The notes: generated by a model from the letters alone, not told the origin. 64,000 nt of DNA from Sphingopyxis panaciterrulae (GCF_014199295.1 NZ_JACIJH010000001.1:682001-746000), one strand, 5' to 3'. Positions 18,429-29,438 are shown, counted from the stretch's first letter. Made by a program: numbers and translations.

Positions 18429-19862
18429 TTACGCCGGAATGCCGCTGATCGACTTGACTTCCATGAAGTCCTTGAGCCCGAACAGCCCGCCCTCGCGGCC
18501 GTTGCCCGAGGCCTTGTAGCCGCCGAACGCCGCGCCGGGTCCCGGGCCCCAGGCATTGACCGCGACCATGCCGGCGCGCAGCTTCGGCGCGACTTCGGCC
18601 GCCTTGGCGGGGTCGCCGGAAACGACGGCGGACAGGCCATATTCGGTGTCGTTGGCGATATCGACCGCCTGGTCGAGGTCGTCATAGGCCATGACGGTCG
18701 CGACCGGGCCGAACACCTCTTCCCTGGCGATACGCATGTTCGGGGTCACGCCCGAAAAGACGGTCGGCTTGATGTAATAGCCGCGGTTGACGTTCGCGGG
18801 CAGGCCGGTGCCGCCGGTTTCCAGCGTCGCGCCCTCGTCGATCGCCGACTGGATCAGACCCTGGATCTTGTCGAACTGCGCCTTGTTGACGACGGGGCCG
18901 ATATGGCCGCCCTCGGCCATCGGGTCGCCCACCTGCGTGCCGTCGAACATCGCCTTGATGACGCCGACCGCCTCGCTCTCGCGGTCCTTGTGGACGAGGA
19001 TGCGGGTCGGGGCGATACAGCTCTGGCCGGTGTTGACGAGCACGCCCTGCACCGTCGGCGGCAGCACCGCTTCGAAATCGGCGTCAGGCAGGACGAGGTT
19101 CGGCGACTTGCCGCCCAGTTCCTGATGGACGCGCTTGACCGTGTCGGCCGCCGCCTTGGCGACGAGGATGCCGGCGCGGGTCGATCCGGTGAAGCTCACC
19201 ATCTCGATCCCCGGATGCGCGGCGATCGCGTTGCCGACGGTCGGGCCGTCGCCCTGCACCAGGTTGAAGACGCCCGCGGGCACGCCTGCCGCTTCGAGAA
19301 TTTCGGCGAAGATCGTCGCGTTTCCGGGGCATTCCTCCGACGGCTTCAGCACCATCGTGTTGCCCGCGGCGAGCGCCGGGGCGACCTTCAGCGCGATCTG
19401 GTTGAGCGGCCAGTTCCACGGCGTGATCATGCCGACGACGCCGATCGGTTCATAGGCGATGACGCCCGCGGCATATTTTTCGGTGAAGCTGAAATCCTTG
19501 AGCGCGGCGATCGTGCCCATGAAGCCGCCGATGCCGGCGCCGACCTGCGCAGTGCCCGCGAAGCTGACCGGCGCGCCCATTTCGGCCGCCATCGACCTAG
19601 CGAGATCGGCTCCGCGCTTCTTATATTCCTCGACGATCCGGTTCAGCACCTCGAGCCGCTGCTCGCGCGTGGTCTGCGACCAGCTCTTGAACGCCTCCTT
19701 CGCCGCGGCGACGGCATCGTCGACGTCGGCTGCGGTGCCGAGCACGATGGTCGATGCGGGTTCTTCGGTCGCCGGGTTGATGACCTGATGGTCCTTGCCG
19801 CCCTTGCTGTCGACCCACCGGCCGCCGATGTAATTCTGCTTGAAATGCTGTTCGGTGCTCAT
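18429..19862 (-). CDS. NAD(P)-dependent aldehyde dehydrogenase family protein
   Basis: 477 residues, normal length. It oxidises an aldehyde to the acid with NAD(P)+. Catalytic residues are visible: Glu248 in HQELGGKSPN and Cys282 in VNTGQSCIAPTR. The oxyanion Asn is in MITPWNWPL, and cofactor-loop motifs LKPSEECPG and FTGSTRAG are present. It contains no signal peptide, so it is cytosolic. The substrate cannot be told; relatives are often annotated as broad-range or succinate-semialdehyde-like enzymes. The 7 bp between its stop and the palindromic element suggest that element may act at its 3' end. Confidence 0.93.
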   Translation of the reverse strand: MSTEQHFKQNYIGGRWVDSKGGKDHQVINPATEEPASTIVLGTAADVDDAVAAAKEAFKSWSQTTREQRLEVLNRIVEEYKKRGADLARSMAAEMGAPVSFAGTAQVGAGIGGFMGTIAALKDFSFTEKYAAGVIAYEPIGVVGMITPWNWPLNQIALKVAPALAAGNTMVLKPSEECPGNATIFAEILEAAGVPAGVFNLVQGDGPTVGNAIAAHPGIEMVSFTGSTRAGILVAKAAADTVKRVHQELGGKSPNLVLPDADFEAVLPPTVQGVLVNTGQSCIAPTRILVHKDRESEAVGVIKAMFDGTQVGDPMAEGGHIGPVVNKAQFDKIQGLIQSAIDEGATLETGGTGLPANVNRGYYIKPTVFSGVTPNMRIAREEVFGPVATVMAYDDLDQAVDIANDTEYGLSAVVSGDPAKAAEVAPKLRAGMVAVNAWGPGPGAAFGGYKASGNGREGGLFGLKDFMEVKSISGIPA

Positions 19863-19947
19863 CGTCTGTCTCCCATCGGCGTGAAATGCGTCTCGCTTTG
19901 CTACCTAAGCACTGGGGCGGATGAATCAAGCGCGGTCGGGCGCGAAA

Positions 19948-21273
19948 TTATCGCTGATCGGCGGCAAGGCGCGACATCAGGATCGCGGCGCGCGTTGCCT
20001 GGCGCGCGATCGACGGTAGCTCGACCGTCTCGCCCGGCGCATGGTCGCCGGTGCTGTAGGTACCGAGTCCCGCGAGGCTGTCGACATTGGCGGCGACGAA
20101 GCTGATGTCGCCGGCGCCGCGTTTCAGCGGGTCGAGCGCCGCCATCTCGGCCAGCCCGAGGTCGCGGTTGACGCCATTGAGCTTGGCGAGCAGCGCCTTG
20201 TTGCCTTCGGTGGGGGCCATCGCCGGATAACCGCCGGGGTCGAAGGCGAGGGTGGCGCCGGTGCCCGGCGCATGGTCGGCGACGATCGCCGCCATCTTCG
20301 CCTTCACCCGCGCCGCCTGATCGGCCGACAGCGTCCGCAGGTCGCCGCGCGCGATAGCGGTCGCGGCAATGATGTTGGTCTTGCCGCTCGTCGTCGCGCG
20401 AATGCCGCCTTCGTCGAGCGACACCTCCTGCCCGCCAGCGACCAGCCCGACGTTGAAGGTCAGGTTGGGCTCGGGCAGCTCGGTGCGGAAGCGCTGGATG
20501 ATGCGCGCGAGCTCATAGATCGCCCCGTCGCCCGATTCGGCGCTGAAAATGCCCGAGCTGTGATTGGCCTTGCCGGTCGTGGCGACCGTCCAGCTTTCGG
20601 AGGAGCGGCGCGCGATCGATCCCATGTCGGCGCCCCCCTTATCCCCTGGGCCGTCACGCACCAGCCCCTCGAAATCGAGCGCGACGTCGCTGCGCTTGCC
20701 CGCGGCGATCAGGTCGGCGCGCGACTTGGCGATGGGGTCGCCCGCATCCTCTTCGTCGCCGGTCAGGTGGATTTCGATGTTCGCATCTTTCAGCGTCCCC
20801 GCGGCATGCATCGCCCGCAGCGCCGCGACGATCACGACCATGCCGCCCTTGTCGTCGCCCACCCCCGGCCCTTCGGCAAGGTCACCCTTGCGGGTAAAGG
20901 TCTGGAAAGGCGAGTCGGGCTCGAACACCGTGTCGAGGTGGCCGATGAGCAGCAGGTGCTTGCCGCCCTCGCGCCCCTTGTGGACCGCGATCAGATGGCC
21001 GGCGCGCTTCGTTTCGGGCATCGGTTTCCACGTCACGGCGAAGCCGAGCGGTTCGAGCTCGGCGCGCATCATCGCCCCGACCTTCTCGACCCCTTCGAGA
21101 TTGAGCGAGCCGCTGTTCTGATTGACGAGGCGTTCGAGCAGCGCGATCGAGCGGTCCTGCTCGGCGGCGACGGTCCTCGCCATCGCGGCCTCGGCCTTCG
21201 ACAGCTTCGCGTCCGCCGCCGGTGCGCAAGCGAGCGAGGCGGCGAGGAGGGCGGCGAACAGCGGCAATTTCAT
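19948..21273 (-). CDS. Exported M20 family metallopeptidase
   Basis: 441 residues with a signal peptide (cleavage about residue 22, after PAADA). The two-zinc site is visible: His112 and Asp114 in LIGHLDTVF, bridging Asp140 in GPGVGDDKGGM, and Glu174 (base) and Glu175 in TGDEEDAGDP, with further C-terminal ligands. The family (glutamate carboxypeptidase, ArgE/DapE-like) cuts C-terminal amino acids or N-acyl groups from small substrates in the periplasm. It lies between an aldehyde dehydrogenase and a transglutaminase-like protein on the same strand, with gaps over 80 nt, so co-transcription is uncertain. Confidence 0.9.
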   Translation of the reverse strand: MKLPLFAALLAASLACAPAADAKLSKAEAAMARTVAAEQDRSIALLERLVNQNSGSLNLEGVEKVGAMMRAELEPLGFAVTWKPMPETKRAGHLIAVHKGREGGKHLLLIGHLDTVFEPDSPFQTFTRKGDLAEGPGVGDDKGGMVVIVAALRAMHAAGTLKDANIEIHLTGDEEDAGDPIAKSRADLIAAGKRSDVALDFEGLVRDGPGDKGGADMGSIARRSSESWTVATTGKANHSSGIFSAESGDGAIYELARIIQRFRTELPEPNLTFNVGLVAGGQEVSLDEGGIRATTSGKTNIIAATAIARGDLRTLSADQAARVKAKMAAIVADHAPGTGATLAFDPGGYPAMAPTEGNKALLAKLNGVNRDLGLAEMAALDPLKRGAGDISFVAANVDSLAGLGTYSTGDHAPGETVELPSIARQATRAAILMSRLAADQR

Positions 21274-21400
21274 GGGGCTTCGACCTTCATTGTCCGAACC
21301 GTCGCTCCTGCGTGGACAAAGGCGACGGGGGCATTTGTGCCTCGACCGATGCCCGGGCGCAAGCTGACGACCGGGGCGGCGGCTGCCCGCCGCCGGCCCC

Positions 21401-24193
21401 CTATGGCTTGATCCCGTATTTCGCGTAGGTCTTGTCGATCTCGCCGCTCTGTATCCGTGCGAGCGCGAGGTCGGCGAGTGCGCCGACCTTGTCGTCGGCG
21501 CGGCCGCGGATGATCCCGCGCATGTAGAGCGAGGCGGGCAGGCCGGGACTGAGCTTCAGCGCCGCATCGAGGTCGGCGCGCGCCTCATCGAGCCGGCCGA
21601 GCCGGAAATAGACCATCGCGCGGCTGTCGAGCACGGCGGCGGCATTGTCGCTGAGCTCGATCGCGCGGGTGCAATCCTTGAGCGCAATATCGAGCTGGAT
21701 CTCGCGCGTTCCGCGCAGCCAGCACAGCTCGTTGAGCAGGCCGGGGTCGCCCGGCCGCTCGGTCAGCGCTTCGGCGAGCAGCGCCGCGCCTTCCGAGGCG
21801 CGCCCCGCCTTGCCGAGCGCGTCGGCCTTGAGGCTGATCCAGCCGCGCTTGTCCTTGGCGCCAGCCATCTGCTCGTCGGCCATGGCGAGGGCTTCGCCGG
21901 TGCGGCCAAGCTCGGCGAGCAGGCCGACCTTCTGTGCCAGCGCATCCTCCGACCCGGGATCGAGCTTCAAGGCTTCCTCGACATCGGCCAGCGCCGCTGC
22001 ATCGTCGCCGAGAGCGGCTTTCAGCCCCGCGCGCTGCTGATAGCTGTCGGCGGTCGGGGCCCGCGCGATCGCCGCGTCATAGTCGGCGATCGCCGCCTTG
22101 TAATCGAAGATGCCGCGGTTGAAGGCGGCGCGGTTCAGATAATTATTCGCCTCGTCAGGATCGTCGTCGATTGCCTTCTGATAGGCGGCGAGCAGCGGGG
22201 CGAGGCGCTTTTCCTTGCGGGCGCGGGCGATTTCCTCGACGCGCGAGGGATAGCCCGCGGGCGCACGAACGCGAAATTCGCTCTTCTTGAGCGCCGCCGC
22301 CTCCGCGCGCGCGGCGGGCAGGGCGCTGGCGGGCAGTTCGACGCCCTTGGTCCACACGCTCTCGACATCCGTCAGCCGGTTGCCGCCGAGTTGCGCGTCG
22401 CGCCGCAGGACGAAACCGGCGATCTCCCGGTCTGTCTGCGCGTCGCCCTCGGTCGTGAAGGCGGCGCCCTGCGGCAGGGTCAGGCTGAAGCGATATTCCA
22501 TCAGCATCGGGTTGCCGGTGGCGACGGGGATATCGCGCCACGCCGGACGCGACCGGTCGATGTCGACATTGAAATCGCCCACCATCCCCTCGATTGCGAG
22601 ATAGGGGCGCTCTTCGTCGCGGTTCCACCATAGATTGCCGATGCCCTTGGCATGGATGGTGGCGAGCCCCTTGGCCTCGTCGACCTCGATCGAGCGGCTG
22701 TAGATCGCGCCATTGTTGGTGAAGTTGCCGAGCGCGCCTTGGGTGAAATCGCGAAGCTGGTCTGGCTTGGCCTGCGCCTTCAGCGTCACCAGCGGCGCCA
22801 TCATCGCGCCGCGGACAGTGAAGCTGAGGTCGAAGAGCGGCGGAAAGGCGGTGCCCGCCGACTGGTCATAGTCGATCGCGACCGCGATCTGCGGCCGTTC
22901 GGGCCGCCGCACCGGCAGCGCGGCGATATCGTGCCCCTCGGCGGTCAGCGGCAGCGCGAAGCCGAACGGCGGCACATCGGCCAGATCCTCGATATGGGTG
23001 CCCGCCGTCGTGCCGTCGAGCCAATAGTCGGTGCCGTCGATCGTCGCCTCGACGATGACATGGTCGAAGGCGCCGAGCGTCGGAAGCCGGTCCTGCAACA
23101 GATCGCCGAACACCGAACTGACCAGCGCCGGCCGCGCCGCGATGCCGAGCCGGTCGAGCATGGCGAGCAGCAGCAGCGTCTTGGCCTTGCAGTCGCCATA
23201 GCGCAGCGACCAGGTCGTCTCGGGCGCTTGCGGCACATAATTGCCGTTCTCCATCCCGCGATAGAGATAGCGGACCTCGTTCTGCACGACGCGCAGCGCG
23301 GCGTCGGCGCGCGCCCTGGGGTCGCTGGTCCTTGCCGCGATGCGGTCGATCTCGGCCGCGAGGGGCCCGCCGTCCTTGATCGTGCCCGCGGTCGCATAGA
23401 GCGGCGCGATCGTCCGCGACAGGTCGGCCCAGGATGCGAAGGTCGAAAATTCCAGCCCCGGCGGGCGGCGGAAGCGCAGCGGCGCGTCCTCGGGCATCTC
23501 CTCCTGCTTTACCAGCGGGTGCGACTGGGTCAGGATGCGATAGCCGTTCCTGTCGCTCTCGACCGGCGCGATGCCCTTGCCGAACGCCTTCCATTTGACG
23601 GGCAGATCCTTCGGCCACAGCACCCGCACCGACCCCGCGGCGATCGGCGCCGGCTCGGCGGGCAGGTCGATCAGCGCCTCGCCATTGCCCTTCATCACCG
23701 CGGTGCGTTCGACCAGCGTGGTCGAAAAGCGCACCGTGTCGCCGACGCGCAGATCCTCGATCGGCGCGGTGGCGGTCAGCCGCCCGTCGATCGCGCGCTG
23801 CTCGAAATCCTTCTCGCGCTGCAGCACGTTCAGCTTCAGCCCCTGCGCCAGCAGGTCGATCGGCTTGCCGTCGCGGATGATCTGGATGCCATGGACGATC
23901 AGGTCGTCGCGGTCGGGCTGCCATTCGAAGCTCATGTCGCTCCAGTTGCGGAGCATCTCGGCCGAGCGGATGCGAAAGGCGGTGTCGGTGAAGGTCGACC
24001 TCTTGTCACCCTCGATCAGCACCTGCCGGTCGGCGAGCAGCCACGGTCGCGCGTCGGCTCCGTCGTCGGTCAGCGGCGCCTTGTTCACCGTCACCCACGC
24101 GGCCGGCGCCGCATAGATGGGCGCTTCGGCGGCGACGGCCGGCATCGCGAAAACCACCGCCGGTGCGGCGAGAAAATAAGCCCCGTATCGCAA
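21401..24193 (-). CDS. DUF3857 - transglutaminase-like - TPR protein, exported
   Basis: 930 residues. A signal peptide (to about residue 22) is followed by a DUF3857 beta-rich domain (about 60-230). A transglutaminase-like core follows, with Cys in RYGDCKAKTLLLLAML, His in LGAFDHVIVEA and Asp in YWLDGTTAG, an intact triad. After a second beta-rich region, the C-terminal 300 residues carry at least six TPR-like units (e.g. YLNRAAFNRGIFDYKAAIAD). The domain set is common in Bacteroidetes and sphingomonads; the substrate is unknown. Isopeptide or amide cleavage in the periplasm is the likely chemistry. No partner gene is adjacent. Confidence 0.85.
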   Translation of the reverse strand: MRYGAYFLAAPAVVFAMPAVAAEAPIYAAPAAWVTVNKAPLTDDGADARPWLLADRQVLIEGDKRSTFTDTAFRIRSAEMLRNWSDMSFEWQPDRDDLIVHGIQIIRDGKPIDLLAQGLKLNVLQREKDFEQRAIDGRLTATAPIEDLRVGDTVRFSTTLVERTAVMKGNGEALIDLPAEPAPIAAGSVRVLWPKDLPVKWKAFGKGIAPVESDRNGYRILTQSHPLVKQEEMPEDAPLRFRRPPGLEFSTFASWADLSRTIAPLYATAGTIKDGGPLAAEIDRIAARTSDPRARADAALRVVQNEVRYLYRGMENGNYVPQAPETTWSLRYGDCKAKTLLLLAMLDRLGIAARPALVSSVFGDLLQDRLPTLGAFDHVIVEATIDGTDYWLDGTTAGTHIEDLADVPPFGFALPLTAEGHDIAALPVRRPERPQIAVAIDYDQSAGTAFPPLFDLSFTVRGAMMAPLVTLKAQAKPDQLRDFTQGALGNFTNNGAIYSRSIEVDEAKGLATIHAKGIGNLWWNRDEERPYLAIEGMVGDFNVDIDRSRPAWRDIPVATGNPMLMEYRFSLTLPQGAAFTTEGDAQTDREIAGFVLRRDAQLGGNRLTDVESVWTKGVELPASALPAARAEAAALKKSEFRVRAPAGYPSRVEEIARARKEKRLAPLLAAYQKAIDDDPDEANNYLNRAAFNRGIFDYKAAIADYDAAIARAPTADSYQQRAGLKAALGDDAAALADVEEALKLDPGSEDALAQKVGLLAELGRTGEALAMADEQMAGAKDKRGWISLKADALGKAGRASEGAALLAEALTERPGDPGLLNELCWLRGTREIQLDIALKDCTRAIELSDNAAAVLDSRAMVYFRLGRLDEARADLDAALKLSPGLPASLYMRGIIRGRADDKVGALADLALARIQSGEIDKTYAKYGIKP

Positions 24194-24312
24194 GATCTTC
24201 CCTCCCCTGTCGGGAGCGGTCTAGCCGGATATCGCGGCGGCAACAATGCGCGAAAAGACGCAATATGGTGGATAATGAGAGGGGCAGGCTCGATCTGGCG
24301 GCAGTCTTTGTC

Positions 24313-24540
24313 TTTATCTCACGCAAAGGCGCAAAGGCGCGAAGATCCAGAAATATAGGCTCACACAAAGACACAAAGAGGGCGCGCGCTGACGCAGACG
24401 ATCGCTCATCATCTGCGCGAAGCGCCTTTCAAGGTCGCCTAAGGCGACGAATGAGCCTCACGGTCAGGCACATCCCTCTTTGTGTCTTTGTGTGAGGGTA
24501 TTTCTTCTTCGCGCCTTCGCGCCTTTGCGTGAGATAAATA
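24313..24540. repeat. Long nested inverted repeat
   Basis: Outer arms 24313-24344 and 24507-24540 (TTTATCTCACGCAAAGGCGC...) enclose inner arms 24361-24382 and 24474-24495 (TCACACAAAGACACAAAGAG..., 22 bp, perfect). The ~90-bp centre (24383-24473) has no ORF of note. The inner-arm sequence is also the arm of a second element at 26767-26904. Confidence 0.93.
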
Positions 24541-24571
24541 GGGACGCCCGGTTCTTGCGAACCGGACGCCC
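24541..24571 (-). terminator. Probable glnA terminator
   Basis: On the minus strand this forms a 13-bp stem with a 4-nt loop, 15 nt after the glnA stop. Two apparent mismatches on the plus strand become G-U pairs in minus-strand RNA only, which fixes the direction. A TATTTATC tail follows. Confidence 0.75.
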
Positions 24572-24585
24572 TTTGTCTCGCGCGA

Positions 24586-25998
24586 TCAGGCGCTGTAATA
24601 CAGGTCGTATTCGACCGGGCTCGGGGTCTGTTCGACGCGATGGACCTCGTCCCACTTGAGCTCGATATAGGCTTCGATCTGGTCCTTCGAGAACACGTCG
24701 CCCTTCAGCAGGAAGTCGTGGTCGGCCATCAGCGAATCGAGCGCTTCGCGCAGCGAGGCGCAGACGGTCGGCACTTCCTTCAGCTCCTCGGGCGGCAGGT
24801 CATAGAGATTCTTGTCCATCGCCTCGCCCGGATGAATCTTGTTCTGGATGCCGTCGAGCCCCGCCATCAGCAGCGCCGCGTAGCAGAGATAGGGGTTGGC
24901 CATCGCGTCGGGGAAGCGGAACTCGACGCGCTTCGCCTTGGCGCCGGCGCCATAGGGGATGCGGCACGAGGCCGAACGGTTGCGGCTCGAATAGGCGAGC
25001 AGCACCGGCGCCTCGAAGCCGGGGACGAGCCGCTTGTAGCTGTTCGTCGTCGGGTTGGTGAAGGCGTTCAGCGCCTTGGCGTGCTTGACGACGCCGCCGA
25101 TGAAATAAAGGCACATGTCCGAAAGCCCGGCATAGCCGTTGCCCGCGAACAGCGGCTTGCCCTTTTCCCAGATCGAGAAATGCGTGTGCATGCCGCTGCC
25201 ATTATCGTCCTTGATCGGCTTGGGCATGAAGGTCGCGGTCTTGCCATAGGCGTGCGCGACCTGGTGCACGACATATTTGTAGATCTGCATGCGGTCGGCG
25301 GTCTGGGTCAGCGTGCCGAAGGTCAGGCCGAGCTCGTGCTGCGCCGCCGCGACCTCATGGTGATGCTTGTCGCAGGGCAGGCCCATCTCCAGCATCGTCG
25401 AGACCATCTCGGCGCGGATGTCGACCGCGCTGTCGACCGGCGCGACGGGGAAATAGCCGCCCTTGGCGCGGGGCCGGTGGGCGAGGTTGCCGCCCTCATA
25501 GGCGCGGCCGGTGTTGGTGGGCAGCTCGATATCGTCGATCTCGAAGCCCGACTTGTTGTAGCCCGTCTCGAAGCGGACGTCGTCGAACATGAAGAATTCG
25601 GCCTCGGGTCCGACATAGACGGTGTCGCCGATGCCGGTCGAGGCGACATAGGCTTCGGCGCGCTTCGCCGTGGTGCGCGGGTCGCGGGCATAGCCCTCGC
25701 CGGTCGCGGGCTCGACGATGTCGCAGAAGATGACGAGCATCGGCGTCGCCGAGAAGGGGTCGTCATAGACCGCGTCGAGGTCGGGCTTCAGGATCATGTC
25801 CGACTCGTTGATCGCCTTCCAGCCCTCGATCGACGACCCGTCGAACATCAGCCCGTCCTCCAGCGAATCCTCGTCGATCACGCCGGCGCACATGGTCAGA
25901 TGCTGCCACTTGCCCTTGGGGTCGGTGAAGCGCAGGTCGACCCATTCGATGTCGTTCTCCTGAATCCGCGCGATGATATCCTTGGGCTTCGTAGCCAT
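24586..25998 (-). CDS. glnA: Type I glutamine synthetase
   Basis: 470 residues. It makes glutamine from glutamate, ammonia and ATP as a cytosolic dodecamer. Signatures: [27 protein letters not shown], and the [21 protein letters not shown] substrate site. The adenylylation site is Tyr399 in [10 protein letters not shown], so activity is likely controlled by GlnE and the PII protein encoded next to it. SD GAAGGAAG precedes ATG 25998. glnB lies 176 bp upstream on the same strand, so they may be one operon or have separate promoters. Confidence 0.98.
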   Translation of the reverse strand: MATKPKDIIARIQENDIEWVDLRFTDPKGKWQHLTMCAGVIDEDSLEDGLMFDGSSIEGWKAINESDMILKPDLDAVYDDPFSATPMLVIFCDIVEPATGEGYARDPRTTAKRAEAYVASTGIGDTVYVGPEAEFFMFDDVRFETGYNKSGFEIDDIELPTNTGRAYEGGNLAHRPRAKGGYFPVAPVDSAVDIRAEMVSTMLEMGLPCDKHHHEVAAAQHELGLTFGTLTQTADRMQIYKYVVHQVAHAYGKTATFMPKPIKDDNGSGMHTHFSIWEKGKPLFAGNGYAGLSDMCLYFIGGVVKHAKALNAFTNPTTNSYKRLVPGFEAPVLLAYSSRNRSASCRIPYGAGAKAKRVEFRFPDAMANPYLCYAALLMAGLDGIQNKIHPGEAMDKNLYDLPPEELKEVPTVCASLREALDSLMADHDFLLKGDVFSKDQIEAYIELKWDEVHRVEQTPSPVEYDLYYSA

Positions 25999-26174
25999 CG
26001 TCGATGCTTCCTTCTTGCGATGATGACCGGCTCACGCCGGGGCTGGGTTAAATGTTACGCTAGTTCCGAAATTCCCGTTCGCGTCTCGCGAAGGCGAGAC
26101 GCCTATCAGTAGCGCACGCCTTTGGGGTGCCTCGACTTCGCTCGACACGAACGGGTGAAGAGGTGCTCATGATC

Positions 26175-26958
<784 letters not shown>

Positions 26959-29145
26959 CTAACGCCCCACTGGAGCCGAGGCTTCGGGCAGATTGGCCTT
27001 GGTCCAGTTCGACCGGTCGATGACATAGGCGCGGATCGCTTCGGCGTCGGCGGGCGTCAGCACGCGCGCGAAGCTGACCATGCCGCGGTCCTTGAGCGCG
27101 CCGTCCAGTACCACGCCCTTCCATGCGTCGGCGTTGGCCAGCGTGCCCGACACGCGCAGGTCGGGGGTGAAGCCGTTGCCGATCGCGCTGTCGCCGTGAC
27201 AGACCTGACAATAGCGCCCGAAATGCGCCTTGCCCGACGCGACCTGCGCCGCCGTGCCGAACTGCGGCGGCGGGTTCCACGCGAGGGCGGTCGTCGCCGG
27301 CGGGGCGGGAAGCTGGACCGTGCCGCCGATCTTGAGCACGACGAGCCGCGGCAGGTTCGGCACCTTGCGCGTCACGCCGCCCGCGACTCCTGCGACCAGC
27401 GGAAAGGCGCCGCCCTTGCCGGTCTGGAAGGCGATATATTGGACGCCGTTCACGCGAAAGGTTGAGGGCGCGCTGACGATTCCCGACTGCATGTCGAGGT
27501 CGAGCAACTGCTTGCCGGTGTCGGCGGCATAGGCGCGCAGGCGCCCGGTGCTCGTTCCCTGGAACACCAGATTGCCCGCGGTGGTCATCGTGCCGCCGTT
27601 CCACGCCGCGGGATAGTCCACGCCCCACGCGACCTTGCCGGTTCGCGGGTCGAAGGCGACCAGGCGCCCGGTCGTCGCGGCGACCGCGGCGCGGAACGCC
27701 TGCACATCGTCGGGCAGCATCGTCTTGTTGAGCGAGGTGCCGACGTTGAAGCCGAGCACCTTCCTTTTGTCGAGCTCGTCCATGTCCTGGAGGTAGCCCT
27801 GCGGAATCTGCTGTGCCGGGATATAGACGAGGCCGGTCTTGGGGTTGTAGCTCATCGGATGCCAGTTATGCGCGCCGAGCGCGCCGGGCACGGCGATGAA
27901 GGGCTTGCCGGTCTTGTAGAAGCGCGCCTCGGGATTCTCGATCGGCCGTCCGGTCGCAAGATCGTAACCCGTCGCCCAGTTGATCCCGTCGACATAGGGC
28001 TTGGCGTCGATCAGCTTGCCCGTCGCGCGGTCGATGGTGAAGAAGAAACCGTTCTTCGGCGCGTGGTACAGCACCTTGACCGGCTGACCGTCCACCGGCT
28101 GCTCGGCAAGGATGATCGGCTGGGTCGCGGTATAGTCCCAGCTTTCGGCCGGCGTTTCCTGATAATGCCATTTATAGGCGCCGGTATCGGCGTTGAGGGC
28201 GACGACCGAGGACAGGAACCAGTTGTCGCCCTCGCCGTTCGAGCGCGTCCCGTGGTTCCACGGATTGCCGTTGCCGACGCCCAGATAGATCTGGTCGAGG
28301 TCCTTGTCATAGACGATGGCGTCCCACACCGTGCCGCCGCCGCCCGACGTCTTCCACTCGCCCGTGTCGGACCATGTCGCATTGCCCTTCGACGCGAAAA
28401 TGGCATCGCTCGCGGCATTGTCGGCGCGCTTGTCGGGATTGGGCACGGTATAGAAGCGCCAGCGCTGCTTGCCGGTGTCGGCGTCATAGGCGGTGACATA
28501 GCCGCGCACCCCGAATTCGGCGCCGCCGTTGCCGATCAGCACCATGTCCTTGACGACGCGCGGGGCGCCGGTGATTGTGTAGGGCTTGCGCTTGTCGAAG
28601 GTCTGCGTCGACCAGATCTCCTGGCCGGTCTTGCGGTCGAGCGCGATCAGCCGACCGTCGAGCGTGCCGACGAACAGCTTGTCGCCCCAGACCGCGACGC
28701 CGCGGTTGACGACGTCGCAGCAGGCGCTGACCGCGCGCTCGCCGGGGACTTGCGGATCGAAGGACCACAGCTTCTTGCCGGTCGCGGCGTCCCACGCGTC
28801 GACCTTCGACCAGGCGTGGCTGACGTACATCACCCCGTCGACGACCACCGGGGTCGCCTCCTGCCCGCGCGCGTCTTCGAGGTCGGCATACCAGGCGATA
28901 CCGAGCTCGCCGACATTCCTGTCGTTGATATCGGTCAGCGGGCTGAAGCGCTGCTCGTCATAGCTGTAGCCGATGCCCGCCCAGTCGTCGCCGGTGCCGC
29001 CCGTCTTCAGCAGCGTCTCGCTCGCCTTCTCGGCCTCGTCGAGCGATCCGCTGCCCGAGGCGCTGCCGTTCTTCGATGCGTTGCACGCCACCAGCGCCAG
29101 CGCGGCGCAGCCCAGCAGCGCCGCCGAAAAGACCCGTTTCGCCAT
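26959..29145 (-). CDS. PQQ-dependent quinohaemoprotein alcohol dehydrogenase, predicted lipoprotein
   Basis: 728 residues. The N-terminus has a lipobox (LALVAC, Cys21), so it is probably lipid-anchored. An eight-bladed PQQ propeller follows, with the vicinal Cys142-Cys143 disulfide typical of PQQ alcohol dehydrogenases and repeated W-motifs such as AWDAATGKKLWSFD. The C-terminus carries a cytochrome c domain, haem site CQVCH (646-650) and probable axial Met689. This is the type II layout: substrate oxidation with electrons passed through haem c to the respiratory chain. The alcohol substrate is unknown. An SD GGAGAGG precedes ATG 29145, and a perfect palindrome lies just upstream. Confidence 0.9.
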   Translation of the reverse strand: MAKRVFSAALLGCAALALVACNASKNGSASGSGSLDEAEKASETLLKTGGTGDDWAGIGYSYDEQRFSPLTDINDRNVGELGIAWYADLEDARGQEATPVVVDGVMYVSHAWSKVDAWDAATGKKLWSFDPQVPGERAVSACCDVVNRGVAVWGDKLFVGTLDGRLIALDRKTGQEIWSTQTFDKRKPYTITGAPRVVKDMVLIGNGGAEFGVRGYVTAYDADTGKQRWRFYTVPNPDKRADNAASDAIFASKGNATWSDTGEWKTSGGGGTVWDAIVYDKDLDQIYLGVGNGNPWNHGTRSNGEGDNWFLSSVVALNADTGAYKWHYQETPAESWDYTATQPIILAEQPVDGQPVKVLYHAPKNGFFFTIDRATGKLIDAKPYVDGINWATGYDLATGRPIENPEARFYKTGKPFIAVPGALGAHNWHPMSYNPKTGLVYIPAQQIPQGYLQDMDELDKRKVLGFNVGTSLNKTMLPDDVQAFRAAVAATTGRLVAFDPRTGKVAWGVDYPAAWNGGTMTTAGNLVFQGTSTGRLRAYAADTGKQLLDLDMQSGIVSAPSTFRVNGVQYIAFQTGKGGAFPLVAGVAGGVTRKVPNLPRLVVLKIGGTVQLPAPPATTALAWNPPPQFGTAAQVASGKAHFGRYCQVCHGDSAIGNGFTPDLRVSGTLANADAWKGVVLDGALKDRGMVSFARVLTPADAEAIRAYVIDRSNWTKANLPEASAPVGR

Positions 29146-29165
29146 ATCCCTCTCCCACGCCTATG

Positions 29166-29183
29166 CTTGACGTTAACGTCAAG
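29166..29183. promoter_or_regulatory. Perfect 18-bp palindrome, candidate operator
   Basis: CTTGACGTTAACGTCAAG, centred about 30 nt before the dehydrogenase start codon. Its sequence and symmetry resemble MerR/LiuR-type or TetR-type operators (from memory). No regulator gene is adjacent. Confidence 0.7.
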
Positions 29184-29240
29184 TCTGCGCCGGAAGGGGG
29201 CGGGGTGCAAGAAGATTTCGTGCAGAGGGCGTAGAGGATT

Positions 29241-29430
29241 TTGGTTCACGCGGAGGTACGGAGAAAAGAAAAAGCCGTTCGCCCCCCGCCTGTGCGGGGC
29301 AGGCTCTGAGCTTGTCGAAGGGCTGTTCTGTCTTTTGACGTCGTTGAAGGAAGAACGGTGCTTCCCCCGGACCTGATCCGGGGTCAGCACGAACGGAGAG
29401 AAGGAATCTCCGCGCCTCCGCGTGAACCAA
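29241..29430. repeat. Mosaic inverted repeat
   Basis: Perfect 16-bp outer arms (29241-29256 and 29415-29430; TTGGTTCACGCGGAGG). Inside are a GAGCTTGTCGAAGGG word also seen at 53710 and a CCCCGGACCTGATCCGGGG hairpin, so pieces of other repeat families appear to have entered it. Confidence 0.85.
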
Positions 29431-29438
29431 ATGCCTTC

